Notes: generated by a model not told the origin, from the sequence alone. Counted from the first letter of the stretch, positions 39,182 through 50,579 are shown. The stretch is 64,000 bases of DNA from Coriaria nepalensis (GCA_027186245.1 CP114484.1:12534001-12598000); one strand, 5' to 3'. Numbers and translations are program-made.

Positions 39182-41284
39182 TCACGGTTGGGCTCTCTTG
39201 TTGCTGCAAGAAGGGCATTTGTACTGCTTGATATGCCCTGCCCTTGCTGGGGTGATCTTAACGCACTTGCCATGGAACCACTTCTCACAGATATCACAGC
39301 AGATCCAGAACTCATCAGATGCATAGTTCTCTCCACAAGCTCCGCATAGTGTCTCTCCATTTTCATCTTCTTCTTCTTCTTCTTCCTCCTCTTCCAAACC
39401 CTCCTCTTCCTCGTCCTTTGGTTGCATTACCTTCAAAAACTTTCCTTGAGGTTCAGAAGCACGCTGCAATTGCCAACCAACAGAAAAGGGGAACATGAGT
39501 AAGAAGGGGGTAGAGAGTGAGAAAGAGACACTAAAAATATTCTGTAAAAGTTCTCTCGAAACCTTTGGATTTGACTTAGATTTGTTGCTGCTGTGATTTG
39601 AAACAGATGATTTATCCTTGACTTGCTTCTTGGCTGTCCCTGTTACAACCTCAAATATTGTCGGAAGATCATTGATCATATTAAAGAGGCGTTTCCTGCA
39701 CCAAAAATAGCACCAGGGTTTGGTAAAACAGCCTCATCAAGAAAGAGGAAACCACAAAATTATGGCAGGTTAGTTTAGCATGAGTTTCATCCAAAAATAT
39801 AAATATGTTAATAAGACGATAAATGGAGACATTTTTTTTGTTTTAAAGAAAAATGTGTAGAATAGCTTATAAGATAGTAGAATTATCACCTTATAAGAAG
39901 ATTACACACCTGTCAGCTTTGTCAAATCTAAACCTAGCACCAAAATAGAAGGCCACGGACAGTAACCAGGCATCACTGTGGACAGCTACCAAGGATAACC
40001 AGTCCTTTTCCTGCATTCCATCTTGGGCGAAGTTGATACCAAGTGCAGGTTCTGGAAGCTCTGGAGGCACCTCCTCAGCAGGTAAATTAACTTCCCACTG
40101 TTCACTGGGAAATCCATAAAGGCAAAGATTTTGCTTCTCTGTAATAAAGAGAGCTCAATTGTAACCTACTTCTTTCTCAGTTGAGAATTTCACAAGACAG
40201 ACTAACACCATAAAAGAGTGCAAGAAATGGAGAAACATAAAAACCCGTGAGTTAAACATCATGGAGTTCTTACATAACACTACTCCAGAACATACTCATG
40301 GTAGACAGATATCGGGATTAAATAACAGTTGAAGAGCTCAAACTAATTAATTTTCAAAAACCAAATTGTCCAATAAATTAATAGCGCCCAAAATATTGGT
40401 AATAATTATCAACTCCAAGAGACCTAGGCCAGTCATTCACCATGCCAAAAAGACATCTAGTTCCCTAGGCCCGTGTACATACCAACTGCACACTACATAA
40501 GTATGGAGAGAAGATACTAGAACTATAAGAACAGTGTGCAAAATCAAAATTCTAGTCATCTTTCCAAATCTGAAATGGAAATTAGAAAATATACCGGAAG
40601 TATCACACAATTGAAATTCATAAGCACAAACCTTTCTCACCTTTTTTTTTTTTCAAGTCTAAGAAATTCAAATGCATGCAATGTATTCAAGAGAAGATAC
40701 ACTAACAGTTAATTTCTTTCAAAGGAAAACTGAACAAAAGAAGAGAAAAATTACATCTCCATTACGACTGTAAAAGAAAATCACATCATAACTTCATCTA
40801 AGCCAGACAGAAATGTACGACTTAGTTAGCCTAGAGCTCCTTTTTTCCATTTTATTCATACCAGTGTCAGATAAAATGGAAATTCAAGTATTGCAAAACA
40901 TACCCCACTTTCTTTTCCAGCATTTTCTGTTTCGCTCTCATTATTATTATCATTTTTTCTTTTCTAAACAAGTAAAAATTACAGAATAAAAAAACCCAAG
41001 CCACGAAAAATAAAAATCAAAGTATGGGACTCTTACCAGGATCGCAGTAATGATAGAACTCTTCAACGTCTGCAACACCCAAGAGCGAAAATCCACAGTC
41101 AGTACTGCCGACTGAAACTATTCAGAGAAAGCAATCGACGGACCAGAACGGAAAAGTACTAAATTAATCACAGGAAAGAGAATATACCGGTAGTGAGAGC
41201 TTTAATCATGCCGGCTCTACGACCCTTGAAATCCCTGAAAACCTCCTCCACAGTACGTGGATTGTACGGATCACCCCCGTCCAT
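39182..41284 (-). CDS. AL: Alfin-like PHD finger protein (histone H3K4me3 reader)
   Basis: Five minus-strand exons (41284-41188, 41069-41037, 40138-39910, 39695-39563, 39463-39182) total 774 nt and 257 residues, the usual size. The N-terminal Alfin domain covers residues 8-135 ([58 protein letters not shown]). A Ser/Lys linker and an acidic run ([15 protein letters not shown]) follow. The C-terminal C4HC3 PHD finger has ligands at Cys204, 207, 220, 223, His228 and Cys231, 247, 250. Alfin-like proteins bind H3K4 di/trimethyl marks and bring PRC1 and other regulators to chromatin, affecting stress responses and seed gene silencing (family knowledge). The likely relative is Arabidopsis AL4 (At5g26210). 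Confidence 0.95.
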
Positions 41285-41791
41285 GTCTTCCAACGCTAAT
41301 CCCCCAAAATTAACACACACACACAAAAAGAGAGCTTTACACAAAGAACGAAGATAAAGAGCTCGGAAAATTTCAGAGAGGCAGAACTCAGATGGAGAAC
41401 CAGAGAGTAGAGACAGAGAGAGATGGTAATTGGAGGGAAAGACGAGAAAATATTTGACCTCTCGCACCGACTGTGAGTGAGAAAGCGAGGGAGAGAAGAG
41501 AGAGAGAGAGTGGACAATACGGACTTGAATAAGAAGAAGGGATTAAATTAAACAGATTTGATGAAACGGGGAAGAGCCCGTGACCGGATTACATTTTGGA
41601 CCCAATTAAGCCAAGCCCTAACGTTTAACGTTTGCCAGGTGGCAGAGGTGGGGTCCACCTCCAGGCATGGGCCCTTTTATACTGTTAAACCCACGTCACA
41701 CGCCTTCTAATATCCGCTTTTATTAAATTAAAATTTTAAAGAAATATTTATATCAATTTAAATACTGAATGTAGCATGCCGATGGGAAGCA
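41285..41791. other. Alfin-like promoter and 3' flank of the PPR gene
   Basis: A GA-rich leader at about 41330-41520 precedes the Alfin-like start. The rest is the 3' flank of the PPR gene. Nothing else is seen. Confidence 0.5.
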
Positions 41792-43465
41792 TTACAAACA
41801 TAATTGTTCATCTAACACTCTTTTATAACTATCTAAATCAAGTACGTTACACTTCTTACACATCTCTTCAAACATTGTCTCAACCTCAGTAACCTTCCCC
41901 ATTTCACAAAACTTCACAACAAGACCTGCAAAGCTCTCCAAGCTAAGGACATGGCCCTTATCAATGGCTTCATAGAAGACCCACATTGCCATTTTGTCAT
42001 TCCCGTCCTCATAAAATCCCTTAACTAAGCAACCATACATAGCAGTATCAATAACACAACCATAAGAAAGCATGTCATTAACAAGTTCTTCAACTTGCTG
42101 CATTCTACCTCTAATCCCACAGAGACTAGTAATCACTGTAGTATATGATATGAAATTGGGAAGGCAACCCATCTGTGGCATTTGCTTTAAAAGCATGGTA
42201 GCACGATCAAGCTCCTTGTTATCGATTAGAACTCTAAGAACTGCGTTGAAGCTTGAGACACCTGGGTTAATCCCAGAGGCCTTCATTTCCTGCAAAAGGG
42301 ATATTGCTTCATTAGGTTGTCTCGTTTTGCAGTATCCATTGATGACAACTCCATAAGATTTTACATCGGGTGAAATCCCAAGATTAGGCATCTCCTTGAG
42401 GTGTTTAGCAGCTTCACTATATCGCCCTGATATGCAAAGCCCTTTAAGAATACAGGTATGCGTTGCTGCATTATCTTTCAAACCATTTAACCTCATTTTA
42501 GTCATCATTATCTTCGCTCCATCTACATCCCCTTTCAAACATAAACCATTGATCAATGCATTGTACGTCAGCACATTTGGATCACAACCTCTATTCACCA
42601 TCTCATTCATACATTTAACCGCCTCATCAAATTCCCCCTTCTTACAATAACCATCAATCAGAGTTGTGTAAGTCACTGTATCAGGGAAACAATCCTTCTT
42701 CTCCATCATTCGGTTGAAGAATTTCATTGCATTGTCCATATCACCTTTCTTGCAATACCCATTGATCAATGTATTGTAAGTAAGCGAATTTGGCTCACAA
42801 GACATTTTGACGAACACCTTATGTGCATCCTCAATCAGACCCACTTTGCAGAATCCCCTGATCATAGTAGTATAGGTAGAAACATCAGGTTTAACCTTAT
42901 CTTCCTTCAACATTTGATCGTAAAAAGCTTGGGCCAACATCATCCGATTCCCTCTAACCAACACACCGAGTATTGAATTATACGAATACAAACACCGCCC
43001 ATTTTCAATCTCTTTCGCTCTGTGAAACCAATAAATCGCACTTCTGATATCCCCTCGATCGCCATAAGCTTTGATGAACTTCCCCACCATGAAATCGGAG
43101 AGTCTGTTAGAGTTATGGAGAAGCCATGAAGCGGTGGAGAAGAGGGAGTGGGATAGAAGGAGGTCAAAGATAGCTATGTAACAATTGAAGTTGTGGGAAT
43201 AGTTATTTGGATTAGGTTTGTTAGGGTTTGTGGCCCAATTAAAGAAGATGAGACCGTGATAAGGGTTGCTCTGGTTCTTGATAACTTGGATTACTAAGCT
43301 TGGGTTCAAGTAAACTGAGAACTCGTTGAGAGTGGCTGGATTGAAGTTTGGGTTCTTATGATTTCTAGGGTGTAATGTTTGAAGAGCGGAGGTTATGGTG
43401 GTCACTAGGTCGGCGCTTTGATTGATGACAGATGGTCTGGTTAGAGCTCTTGATGCCATCGCCAT
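41792..43465 (-). CDS. P-class pentatricopeptide repeat (PPR) protein, probably mitochondrial
   Basis: This is a single exon. I choose the start at 43465 (MAMASRALTRPSVINQ) because the residues that follow look like an organelle transit peptide. An ATG 34 codons upstream (43567) lies beside a TA microsatellite and adds no conserved sequence. The 557-residue protein has about ten consecutive 35-residue repeats from roughly residue 200 to the end. Examples are TYTTMIRGFCKVGLIEDAHK, TYNTLINGYCKKGDMDNAMK, TYTTLIDGYCKKGEFDEAVK and TYNALINGLCLKGDVDGAK. No E, DYW or SMR domain follows, so it is P-class. Such proteins bind organellar RNA and affect its stability, splicing or translation (family knowledge). 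The RNA target is unknown. The C-terminus ends in a degenerate repeat. Confidence 0.92.
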   Translation of the reverse strand: MAMASRALTRPSVINQSADLVTTITSALQTLHPRNHKNPNFNPATLNEFSVYLNPSLVIQVIKNQSNPYHGLIFFNWATNPNKPNPNNYSHNFNCYIAIFDLLLSHSLFSTASWLLHNSNRLSDFMVGKFIKAYGDRGDIRSAIYWFHRAKEIENGRCLYSYNSILGVLVRGNRMMLAQAFYDQMLKEDKVKPDVSTYTTMIRGFCKVGLIEDAHKVFVKMSCEPNSLTYNTLINGYCKKGDMDNAMKFFNRMMEKKDCFPDTVTYTTLIDGYCKKGEFDEAVKCMNEMVNRGCDPNVLTYNALINGLCLKGDVDGAKIMMTKMRLNGLKDNAATHTCILKGLCISGRYSEAAKHLKEMPNLGISPDVKSYGVVINGYCKTRQPNEAISLLQEMKASGINPGVSSFNAVLRVLIDNKELDRATMLLKQMPQMGCLPNFISYTTVITSLCGIRGRMQQVEELVNDMLSYGCVIDTAMYGCLVKGFYEDGNDKMAMWVFYEAIDKGHVLSLESFAGLVVKFCEMGKVTEVETMFEEMCKKCNVLDLDSYKRVLDEQLCL

Positions 43466-43559
43466 TGCTGATGGAAAAATTGCACCTTTGCGCTCTTTTT
43501 CACATTCCGCGTTATTTTCTAGCCTTGAGTGAGTCGGTCCCATGTAACGGTTATATGCG

Positions 43560-43601
<42 letters not shown>

Positions 43602-43739
43602 TATTTTTTCCCATTTATCATTATTTCATTATTATTATTAATTTGCATGTCGATGTAAGATTAAATTAAATAATAAATAAAAGTGTATTTTTACAAATTT
43701 TTTGACTGTTACATTCCATCGGTAGGAGGTTGAACATCA
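43466..43739. other. PPR upstream region with TA microsatellite
   Basis: A TA dinucleotide run lies at about 43561-43593, followed by ATT-rich DNA. The region is short and holds no gene. Confidence 0.5.
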
Positions 43740-45055
43740 TTGCTTGGGTGGTGGAACAGTTGTTTGTAGGACGAGTTGTCTGGTTAGGCCAAGCCATGAT
43801 GCTAAGTTAAACTCTTTCCAGTTTGTCGATTGCTGAAACAAGGGTGTCTCTAATCTCATCTGGGTCACAACAATGAATCAGCCCATTTGAGCAAACATAT
43901 GAAGGAATTAAGATAATTCCAGCCTAGAGATCAATAGAAGATGGCCACTGTCTATTGCTTCCTCTATCATCCTCCCTAAGCCGGCACGTTCTGCCGCCAG
44001 GTTAATTAAAACTTCACCTTTGGAAGTAACATGGAATTAGTTAATTAGTTAAAACTAATTACCTCTTCGGTTAGTTTGATGTCCATTCCCAACAGGACTT
44101 CTCCGGGTTTGGGAACCAGTTCTAGTTGAATTTCCATAACACCCGGGAAGAAACTATATCTTATACCTTGTACTGTTTGTATGTTTGAGCTCTGGTTTTG
44201 CACTTTGCAGATATTGGTCTTCTCCTTTACCTTCTATGAAATGAAATTAGTGAAAACGACAATGTATATCAAGCAGATAGATACAATGAGATGTAACCGG
44301 AAAACGGTTTACTAACCGAGGTGATGATTTGTTCGGATTGTATATTGACAAAGACAAGAGGGGCTCCTGAAGAAACTGCAGAAGGGAACCAAGCCATGCA
44401 TCTTGCTGTTGTTGCCTCAATAGAGTGGTCATTATTTAGAGGTAGAAAAAGAATAGAGCTAATAAGTGAACATGTTTGGTCTGGATGGTACATGTCTAAT
44501 TTCATCCTCCAATCATATGCTACTCATTTTCTGTTGAATTCTCTACCGTTTATATTCACCACTCTTCTGCTCATTTCTAACATTTCATGGAAGTCAAGTC
44601 AAAAATCAAACTCTTATATAGATGAAAAGCAATTCGTAAAATTTGAAGTACACAGAGACCGGAAAAGTAAACTAGCTTGTAATTCACTGCATTGCTCTAA
44701 GGTGAGGTCCCCTAAAATGGCGACATGTCTGTCATAGGAAGCAGCTATGATGGTATACTTTTTGTGTAATAAAGAAGCTTTCTTTAATACAATTCGTGCT
44801 CGGAGCTTAATTGTTTTATCGCCTCTTCTAACTTTAACCCATATAAACTCCGAACTCTTCTGATTAATAATGACTGAGATCGGACTTGGCCTTGGCCGGA
44901 ACAAACTGATCCTCCTCCGCACTCGTGGCAGTGCTGTCCTCGTGAGCTACCCCTTCAATTATGTCTCCGGGCACGGGCATGGTGTCATCCCATTCCTCCG
45001 CCGCTTCTTGCTTCACCTGTTTCACACAAACCACTGTTTGAACACCACCCATCAT
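43740..45055 (-). pseudogene. Multi-exon pseudogene of an unidentified plant protein with a PDZ-like segment
   Basis: In order on the minus strand there are four conserved-looking coding blocks. The first, at 45015-44864, reads EAAEEWDDTMPVPGDIIEG. The second, at about 44870-44660, reads IWVKVRRGDKTIKLRARIV and AASYDRHVAILGDLTLEQC in another frame. The third, at about 44560-44300, reads MSRRVVNINGREFNRK, a TGA stop at 44524-44526, then YDWRMKLDMYHPDQT, IEATTARCMAWFPSAVSSG and APLVFVNIQSEQI. The fourth, at 44260-44060, reads GVMEIQLELVPKPGEVL and LGMDIKLTEE. A last block near 43990-43750 reads RAGLGRMIEEAIDSGHLLL and SAIDKLERV, then TAA at 43807-43809, then SIMAWPNQT. The order suggests one protein with a PDZ-like C-terminal part. 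A frameshift lies between DLS and SSEF (44880-44850), and there are two stop codons. I do not recognise the family name. Retained introns rule out a processed copy. Confidence 0.7.
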
Positions 45056-45950
45056 CTTATGATATTAATTTTCAGTATTATTACTCTTTATCAACTAATT
45101 CATTACCTAGCGAATTTAATTAGTGTCACATGGAGGGACATTCATTACTAAGTATTAATGCAAAAATTCATCCATCAATAGTATGTTTGCGATCAACCAT
45201 CTCATCGATCTGACCCGCTAGATCATCAATTTCTAAAATTACAAAAAAACGAGTCTCTCCTTTGTGCCAAAGTTAGCATACTCAAAGTATAATAGGAAGC
45301 TTTTGTGCTGGAAAATAATTCTTATGGAGTCTCCTCTTCTTACTTTGTCAACAGTTATTATTTATAGTCCATTTTGAGTCTTCATTTATGTCATATTTAA
45401 TAATGTAACTAAATAAGATATAATTATTAAATTCATTATTTTCAGTTATTCTAAGATTAATAGTATTTAACTATTTTTTTCATAATGTTTTTATATCTTT
45501 ATTACTTTTCTGAAGTTCGACTTCTAAAGTTTGATAGACTCTTATGGTCAGAATCGACCTTTCATTTTAGTTCGGCCTTTTAATATAATTAGGTCTAATC
45601 CTATCGGTTCGGTCCATAGGATCGGATCAAAATTTGCCTCTATCAACAAGCCCCCTGCCATAGCCTTTGGATTTCATCAGAAGAGTGTGGCAATCACCAC
45701 TTTCCATTGACATATTTTTCTAAGAAATGATTGGTGAGGTGCGGTAACCTCATGTCAGTAATTACACATATCCCAATGCATTTTTTCTTTTAAGACAAAG
45801 ATGTATTGGGTTTTTCTCTAGCCCCATAATAGTAATCTAGTGATGGGCGAAGCTCCCTTAAAAGTTGATAACGTTTGATAATAAACCATGATTTTATAAC
45901 CTCCAGTTTATGGACCTAAATTAAGCGCACAGTTTAGAGATTGAACTTTT
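45056..45950. other. Intergenic DNA leading into a repeat interval
   Basis: AT-rich and without genes. From about 45604 a segment of about 45 bases (containing CGGATCAAAATTTGC) recurs near 48623 and marks the left side of a repeat-rich interval. Confidence 0.45.
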
Positions 45951-48665
45951 ATGTCTTTACTCTATGAATTTGAGTCATCTCATATGAAGATGGCTTCAGT
46001 TCGTTTTAATGAGTTTGATTATGTCATTATATGTGGGGATGATCTCGATTTATATTTGAAGGTTTTGGGCCTCCATTTTCTAAATTATAAAGACAAAATT
46101 GAGTCATCATACTTTGAAGATAGCCTTAATTCATAGTTAAGGTCATTTGGAATATAAGAAAGCTATTTGTATCTCCATTCTTGGAGATTCTTGCCACCGC
46201 TGGCACTGTAAGTTCCAACATGTTCCGACACATGAAGAAGACTCTTAGCTAGGAAGAAGATGAGCCTAGAAGTCTACAAGGAGACTTTCTTTTTCTTTGT
46301 TTCCTTTTGTTAGTCATTGTTTGATCATTTTGTTGCTCTTTATTTTAGTGACAAATTGTGAGTCATCAAATTTAGTGATTGCCTCAATTTGGACTTAGGG
46401 GTTTAGGCTCCTAGTTTTCAAACTGTTTAGGCTAAAATGAGTCACTAAGCTAGGTGATGGTCTCAGTTCGATCTTATGGGTTTTAAGTCTCAATTTTTTA
46501 ACTGTTTGGGCTAAACTGAGTTATCAAACTTGGTGTTACCCTCAGTATGGACTTAGGGGTTTCGAACCCCTAAGTTTTAAAATGTTTGGGTCAAACTGAG
46601 TCATCAAGTTTGGTAATGGCCTCAATTCGAACTTAGAGGTTTTGGGCCTCCATTTCTTGAATTGTTTGAGCCGAACTGATTCATCAAACTTGGTGATGAC
46701 CTTAATTCAGATTTGGAGATTTTAAGCTTTAGTTTTAAAACTATTTAGGCTGAATTGAGTCATCAAGTTTAGTAATGGTCTTAGTTCGGAATTAGGAATT
46801 TTGAGCCCCCAATTTTTGAACTTTTTGGGTTGAACTAAGTCATCAAGTTCAGTAATGGCCTCCGTTCGGACTTCAAGGTTTTTGACCTTCATTTTTTTAA
46901 CATTTTAAGCCGAATTGATTCATCAAGCTTGGTAATAGCCTCAGTTAAGACTTAGACATTTCGAGCCCTCCAAATTTTGAACTTTTGGGTCAAACTGAGT
47001 CATCAAGCTTGGTGATAGTTTTAGTCGGACTTAGGGGTTTCGAGCCCTTAGTTTTTGAACTTTTTAGCAAAAAATGATATATCAAGCTTGGTAATTGTCT
47101 CAGTTCAGACAGGGGTTTCAGGCTCCCAATTTTTGAACTATTTGGGCCAAAATGAGTCATCAAACTTAGTGATGGTCTTAGTTTAGACTTGAAGGTTGTA
47201 GGTCTCCATTTTTTCAACTGAAGAAATCGAACTGAGTCATTGCACTTGGGGATGGCCTCGGGTCGATAATCTCATGGGACCATTGATGAACTAAGGACCC
47301 TTATGTAGGTCGGCAGTCTTATAGGATCATTGATGAAATGACGACCCTATGATCATTCTTAGTAACCTACAATATTCTTGAAGAAAACAACTATTTCCTT
47401 CTAACATAATAAGTTAGCAAGAAATATTCTTAAATTCTTAAGTGTGATACGTGGTTACATGAGTATAATATATCAATGTATCTACATGTAGAGACTAACT
47501 ATTGCTAGCTTGGCTATTTAAGAATTAGATACATTTATTCTCAATAATGAGATATGGTCAAAGAATTAAAAAGAAAATAGAAGAAATTAAAGTAACAAAT
47601 TTAGATTGATATATTATGGGTCATTTGATCAAATTTGTAAATTTCTTTTGGGGTAATTGGGTAATTTGGTAATTTGATAATTTAAAAACACTTTAATAGA
47701 ATGCATTTTAATTACTATACGGACTATAAAACCCTATTTTCAAATATGGGGGATTCAATCATTTATGGTATTATGATAGACCTATCTTAATTACTGTAAT
47801 ACTTTATTGTTCATATTTTAGAATATAGGGGTAGTTTTGAAATTACTAATAGATTAACAAGCACATTGTAATAATTTATAGACTCGCCTGTTCATATTTC
47901 AGAATATGAAGGCCCTTTCATAATTTAGAATAGTCAATGAAGCATACCTGAAGTACTTTAAGGACGATATGGCTTATATATTTATATCCTGTGGACCTAA
48001 GATAATTTTATGATACTTGAATGGGTCCATCCAAATTCATGTAAAGACCATATTACTCTTATTTTTAAATAGTGGCGTCATTTGACAATTACCTGAAGCT
48101 TGAGAGATTGAATCTTGAATTCCAGCGAGGGTTTCATCTCTTTTTCATAGAGGTAGCAGTCGCGGGTCACAAACGAGTATGGGCAACCCGCAACCAGGAA
48201 TAAGATCTTCAGCCTTTTTTTTGCCTCCTTTCAACCTCATACGGTGGTCGAAACGCACCATAATCACTTGTCCCGCCATCAGGGCCTACTTCCGCCATGC
48301 CTTGGTGGTTTCAGTCGTCGGACTCATTGATGAACCGAACCTTTCTTGAACCCGCTCAGGTCTGGGCTATCTTTCACGACTGCCAGATGCGCACCGGAGC
48401 AGTTCGTCCTACCAGGGGCTCCTTTCTGATCATTGAACCGCTTTCTTATTGTTCTCTTCATTCCGTTTGGGAGTTGATTTGAGCAACCCTTTCTTGTACC
48501 ATTGCCGACAGTGGGTTCCACGATGGCGGGTGTGCCGCCATAAGAGGCCTCCTCAAGGTCACTAGGTTGGGAAGATCTTTCTCTCATGGTGGCCGATCTT
48601 TGTGCCGTTAAGTTCGATCATATCGATTCGACCCATAAGATCGGATCAAAATTTGCGTCAACCAA
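45604..48665. mobile_element. Possible degenerate non-autonomous transposon interval bounded by similar direct repeats
   Basis: Two similar segments, at about 45604-45650 and 48623-48667, share the pattern CGRTTCGRYCCATARGATC followed by GGATCAAAATTTGC and a CAAC end, in the same orientation. Between them are a tandem array and, at 48170-48600, a GC-richer block whose minus-strand frame (48587-48324, MRERSSQPSDLEEASYGG) lies where a gag-like leader ORF would start. No integrase, reverse transcriptase or transposase was seen. It could be a non-autonomous LTR element, a Helitron-like element, or two fragments of one family. Boundaries are uncertain. Confidence 0.4.
46360..47262 (+). repeat. 79-80 bp tandem (minisatellite) array, about 12 degenerate copies
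   Basis: The motif GAGTCATCAARYTTGGTGAT opens units at about 46360, 46439, 46518, 46598, 46678, 46757, 46837, 46917, 46997, 47076, 47154 and 47234. Spacings are 78-80 bases. Within each unit it is followed by GCCTCAGTTCGGACTTAGGG and then a TTTTGAACTGTTTGGGCC segment. Two related, longer-spaced copies lie upstream at about 45972 and 46101. The copies have diverged individually, so the array is old. The unit length is not a multiple of three and no frame spans the array. Confidence 0.85.
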
Positions 48666-48798
48666 CACTAAGTAAGACTTTGTGTCGGATTCGTATAATT
48701 ATGTCAATTTTATAGTAAATTCCAAGAAGCCGGCAATGGCAACATTGGGCGGTTGAAAAAAACGATGTTGTTTATGTATAATTAAATGTCGATATGTT
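47263..48798. other. Intergenic repeat-derived DNA between tandem array and RWP-RK gene
   Basis: Short GACCATTGATGAA-like repeats occur at 47278-47345. AT-rich DNA lies at 47400-48100 and a GC-richer block at 48170-48600 (see transposon interval). No intact gene is seen. Confidence 0.45.
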
Positions 48799-48905
48799 AC
48801 ATGAAGAATATTGCTAGACAACTACTAACTGTTCACAGTCTCGTAAATACATTAATTAAGCACGAGACATGAAGAATATTGCTAGACAACTACTAACTGT
48901 TCACA
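48799..48905. repeat. Two 39-bp direct repeats, 68 bp apart, 3' of the RWP-RK gene
   Basis: The 39-base segment beginning ACATGAAGAATATTGCTAGA and ending in CTGTTCACA occurs at 48799-48837 and again at 48867-48905. I see no differences. The second copy ends nine bases before the RWP-RK stop codon. Confidence 0.9.
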
Positions 48906-48913
48906 TTAATTAA

Positions 48914-50579
48914 CTACTGTTGACCAAGATGGTTGAGAAACTCCAGGTCGAGAATTCCCGCCAAAAACTGAGAAATTTCATGTCGGAGTTGTTGAATGTC
49001 AACCTCTGCTCGCGCCCTCGCCTCTGCATCTCCACTCGCCGCTGTCTTCTTCAGACTTTCTAACTTCCTTTGATAACTTTTCAGCTGTAATAAAGAACAA
49101 AAAATATATAAAAATAAATAGATAAATGATAATTGAATTCCGTAATAATAATTAAGGTGGAACCTTTCTGTAAGGCCAGCGTCGTAACCCAGCCCTCCGA
49201 CATATCTTCTTAACAACAGTGGGGCACATTTCCATTCTTTTAGAAGCTTCCCTGATTGGAAGATGAAGATAATCACGAAAATCACTCAATGTCATCTTCC
49301 CAGTTCTCTTCCTCTGCATAAATCATTCATTATAGTACGATAAGTAAGAAAAAACTATGTCGTTTACGTACATAATCAAAATGACAATACTACTGCTCAT
49401 GTTAACATCATCAGCTACCTGTGCTGAAAGGGGTGTCGTTCTTGAAGTGCTCGCTGCGTTCTGACGTGGCAGTGTGGGTCCCGGTGAAGGTCCTTCCGGT
49501 GGAATGACTGTACGGGTATGGGGTACTGGTCCAGCTGGAGATATAATATAACATATATTGTAGTCATATCGCTACGTAAACAGAGATGCATGCATGATTT
49601 AATAACTGAAGAGTAACCTGATTGCTGTGGAACGGATGTAGTAGGAGGATTTATGGGGGTCTGATCATCACCACCACCATCGTTGTATGTTCCAACGCAA
49701 AGGGCTTCGTAGTAAGTTGCCAATGGATCTGGAAGCCTAGTGTACTTTTGCACTGTTTGCTCCAGACAATATTGCGACAAAATATCCTTCACATCACCTA
49801 AGCTTTTCTTGCAAAAACTGATTTAGAGACCCCCAAATTTGGACAAAATCAAATGAAATTACAACCTTGTACAATATAGATAATAACATAAGGACAAAAG
49901 GAAAAACAAAAACAAAACTCACTCAAACATTTGAAATTTACTGCCGGAAGAATGAATGTCTATATAAGGTCGAATCTCTAGGATTGCATGGCTTATCAAT
50001 CCTAGTCTCCCATGAATCTCAAGTTTTCTTATAAATTCGCCTACCAACAAAAAAATAAATAAGAATTTATATTATTTATCTTATCAAAAAAGTGACAGTA
50101 AACTATAATTAAAACCGAAGTATATAAGAATGATGATGATGACCATTAAAATGAGAGAGTTCTCTAAGAACTTGGCAGCAACTACAACTAAATGGGTAAA
50201 CATCCTGGGGAGGCCAAACTTCGATCTGCTTTGAAGCGGCATCAAGTAGAGTATGTGGCTCGACATTATCGGCCGCTTGTGCTCGACGAATTGACTCAGC
50301 GTGGACATTGGAGGGCCCCGCTTGATCGTGAGAGTCCCACCCTTGATTAAATTGGTTTCCAGGGGCCCACGTCGTATTAGATGGGTCCTGTGTGGTCATT
50401 GATGGATTGCTTGGACCGACCCCTATTCCATGATCGTTGTATTGAGGCTGCTGTACTGGATTAAAACTGGAAGAGGGTCCCTCATTTGGTGATGAGAAAT
50501 CAAACAGGGAAGGATTTGAGTCAGCCAAGACGTCGAGCAGAAATTCGTCGACGTCCATGTCATCATAAGGATATGCCAT
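48914..50579 (-). CDS. RWP-RK domain transcription factor (RKD-like)
   Basis: Six minus-strand exons (50579-50144, 50040-49942, 49797-49618, 49534-49419, 49313-49164, 49084-48914) give 1152 nt and 383 residues. An acidic N-terminus (YDDMDVDEFLLDVLADSNPS) and a Pro/Ser/Asn-rich region come first. A conserved block follows around residues 130-175 (FSCSCCQVLRELSHFNG then KLEIHGRLGLISHAILE). The RWP-RK domain covers residues 278-330: MTLSDFRDYLHLPIREASKR, CPTVVKKICRRAGL and the signature RWPYRK at 322-327. A C-terminal coiled coil ends the protein. RKD-type factors control egg-cell identity and embryogenesis; a citrus RKD is linked to somatic embryony (family knowledge, not shown here). The exon 1 donor (GTCATC) is non-consensus but restores HFNGEFIRKLEIH. 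The exon 2 donor was set at GTAAAT because the downstream alternative leads to stops. Confidence 0.88.

Noticed and set aside
46360..47262. CRISPR-like regular repeat array
   Set aside because: The units abut with no unique spacers, and the genome is a plant nuclear genome. It is a minisatellite.
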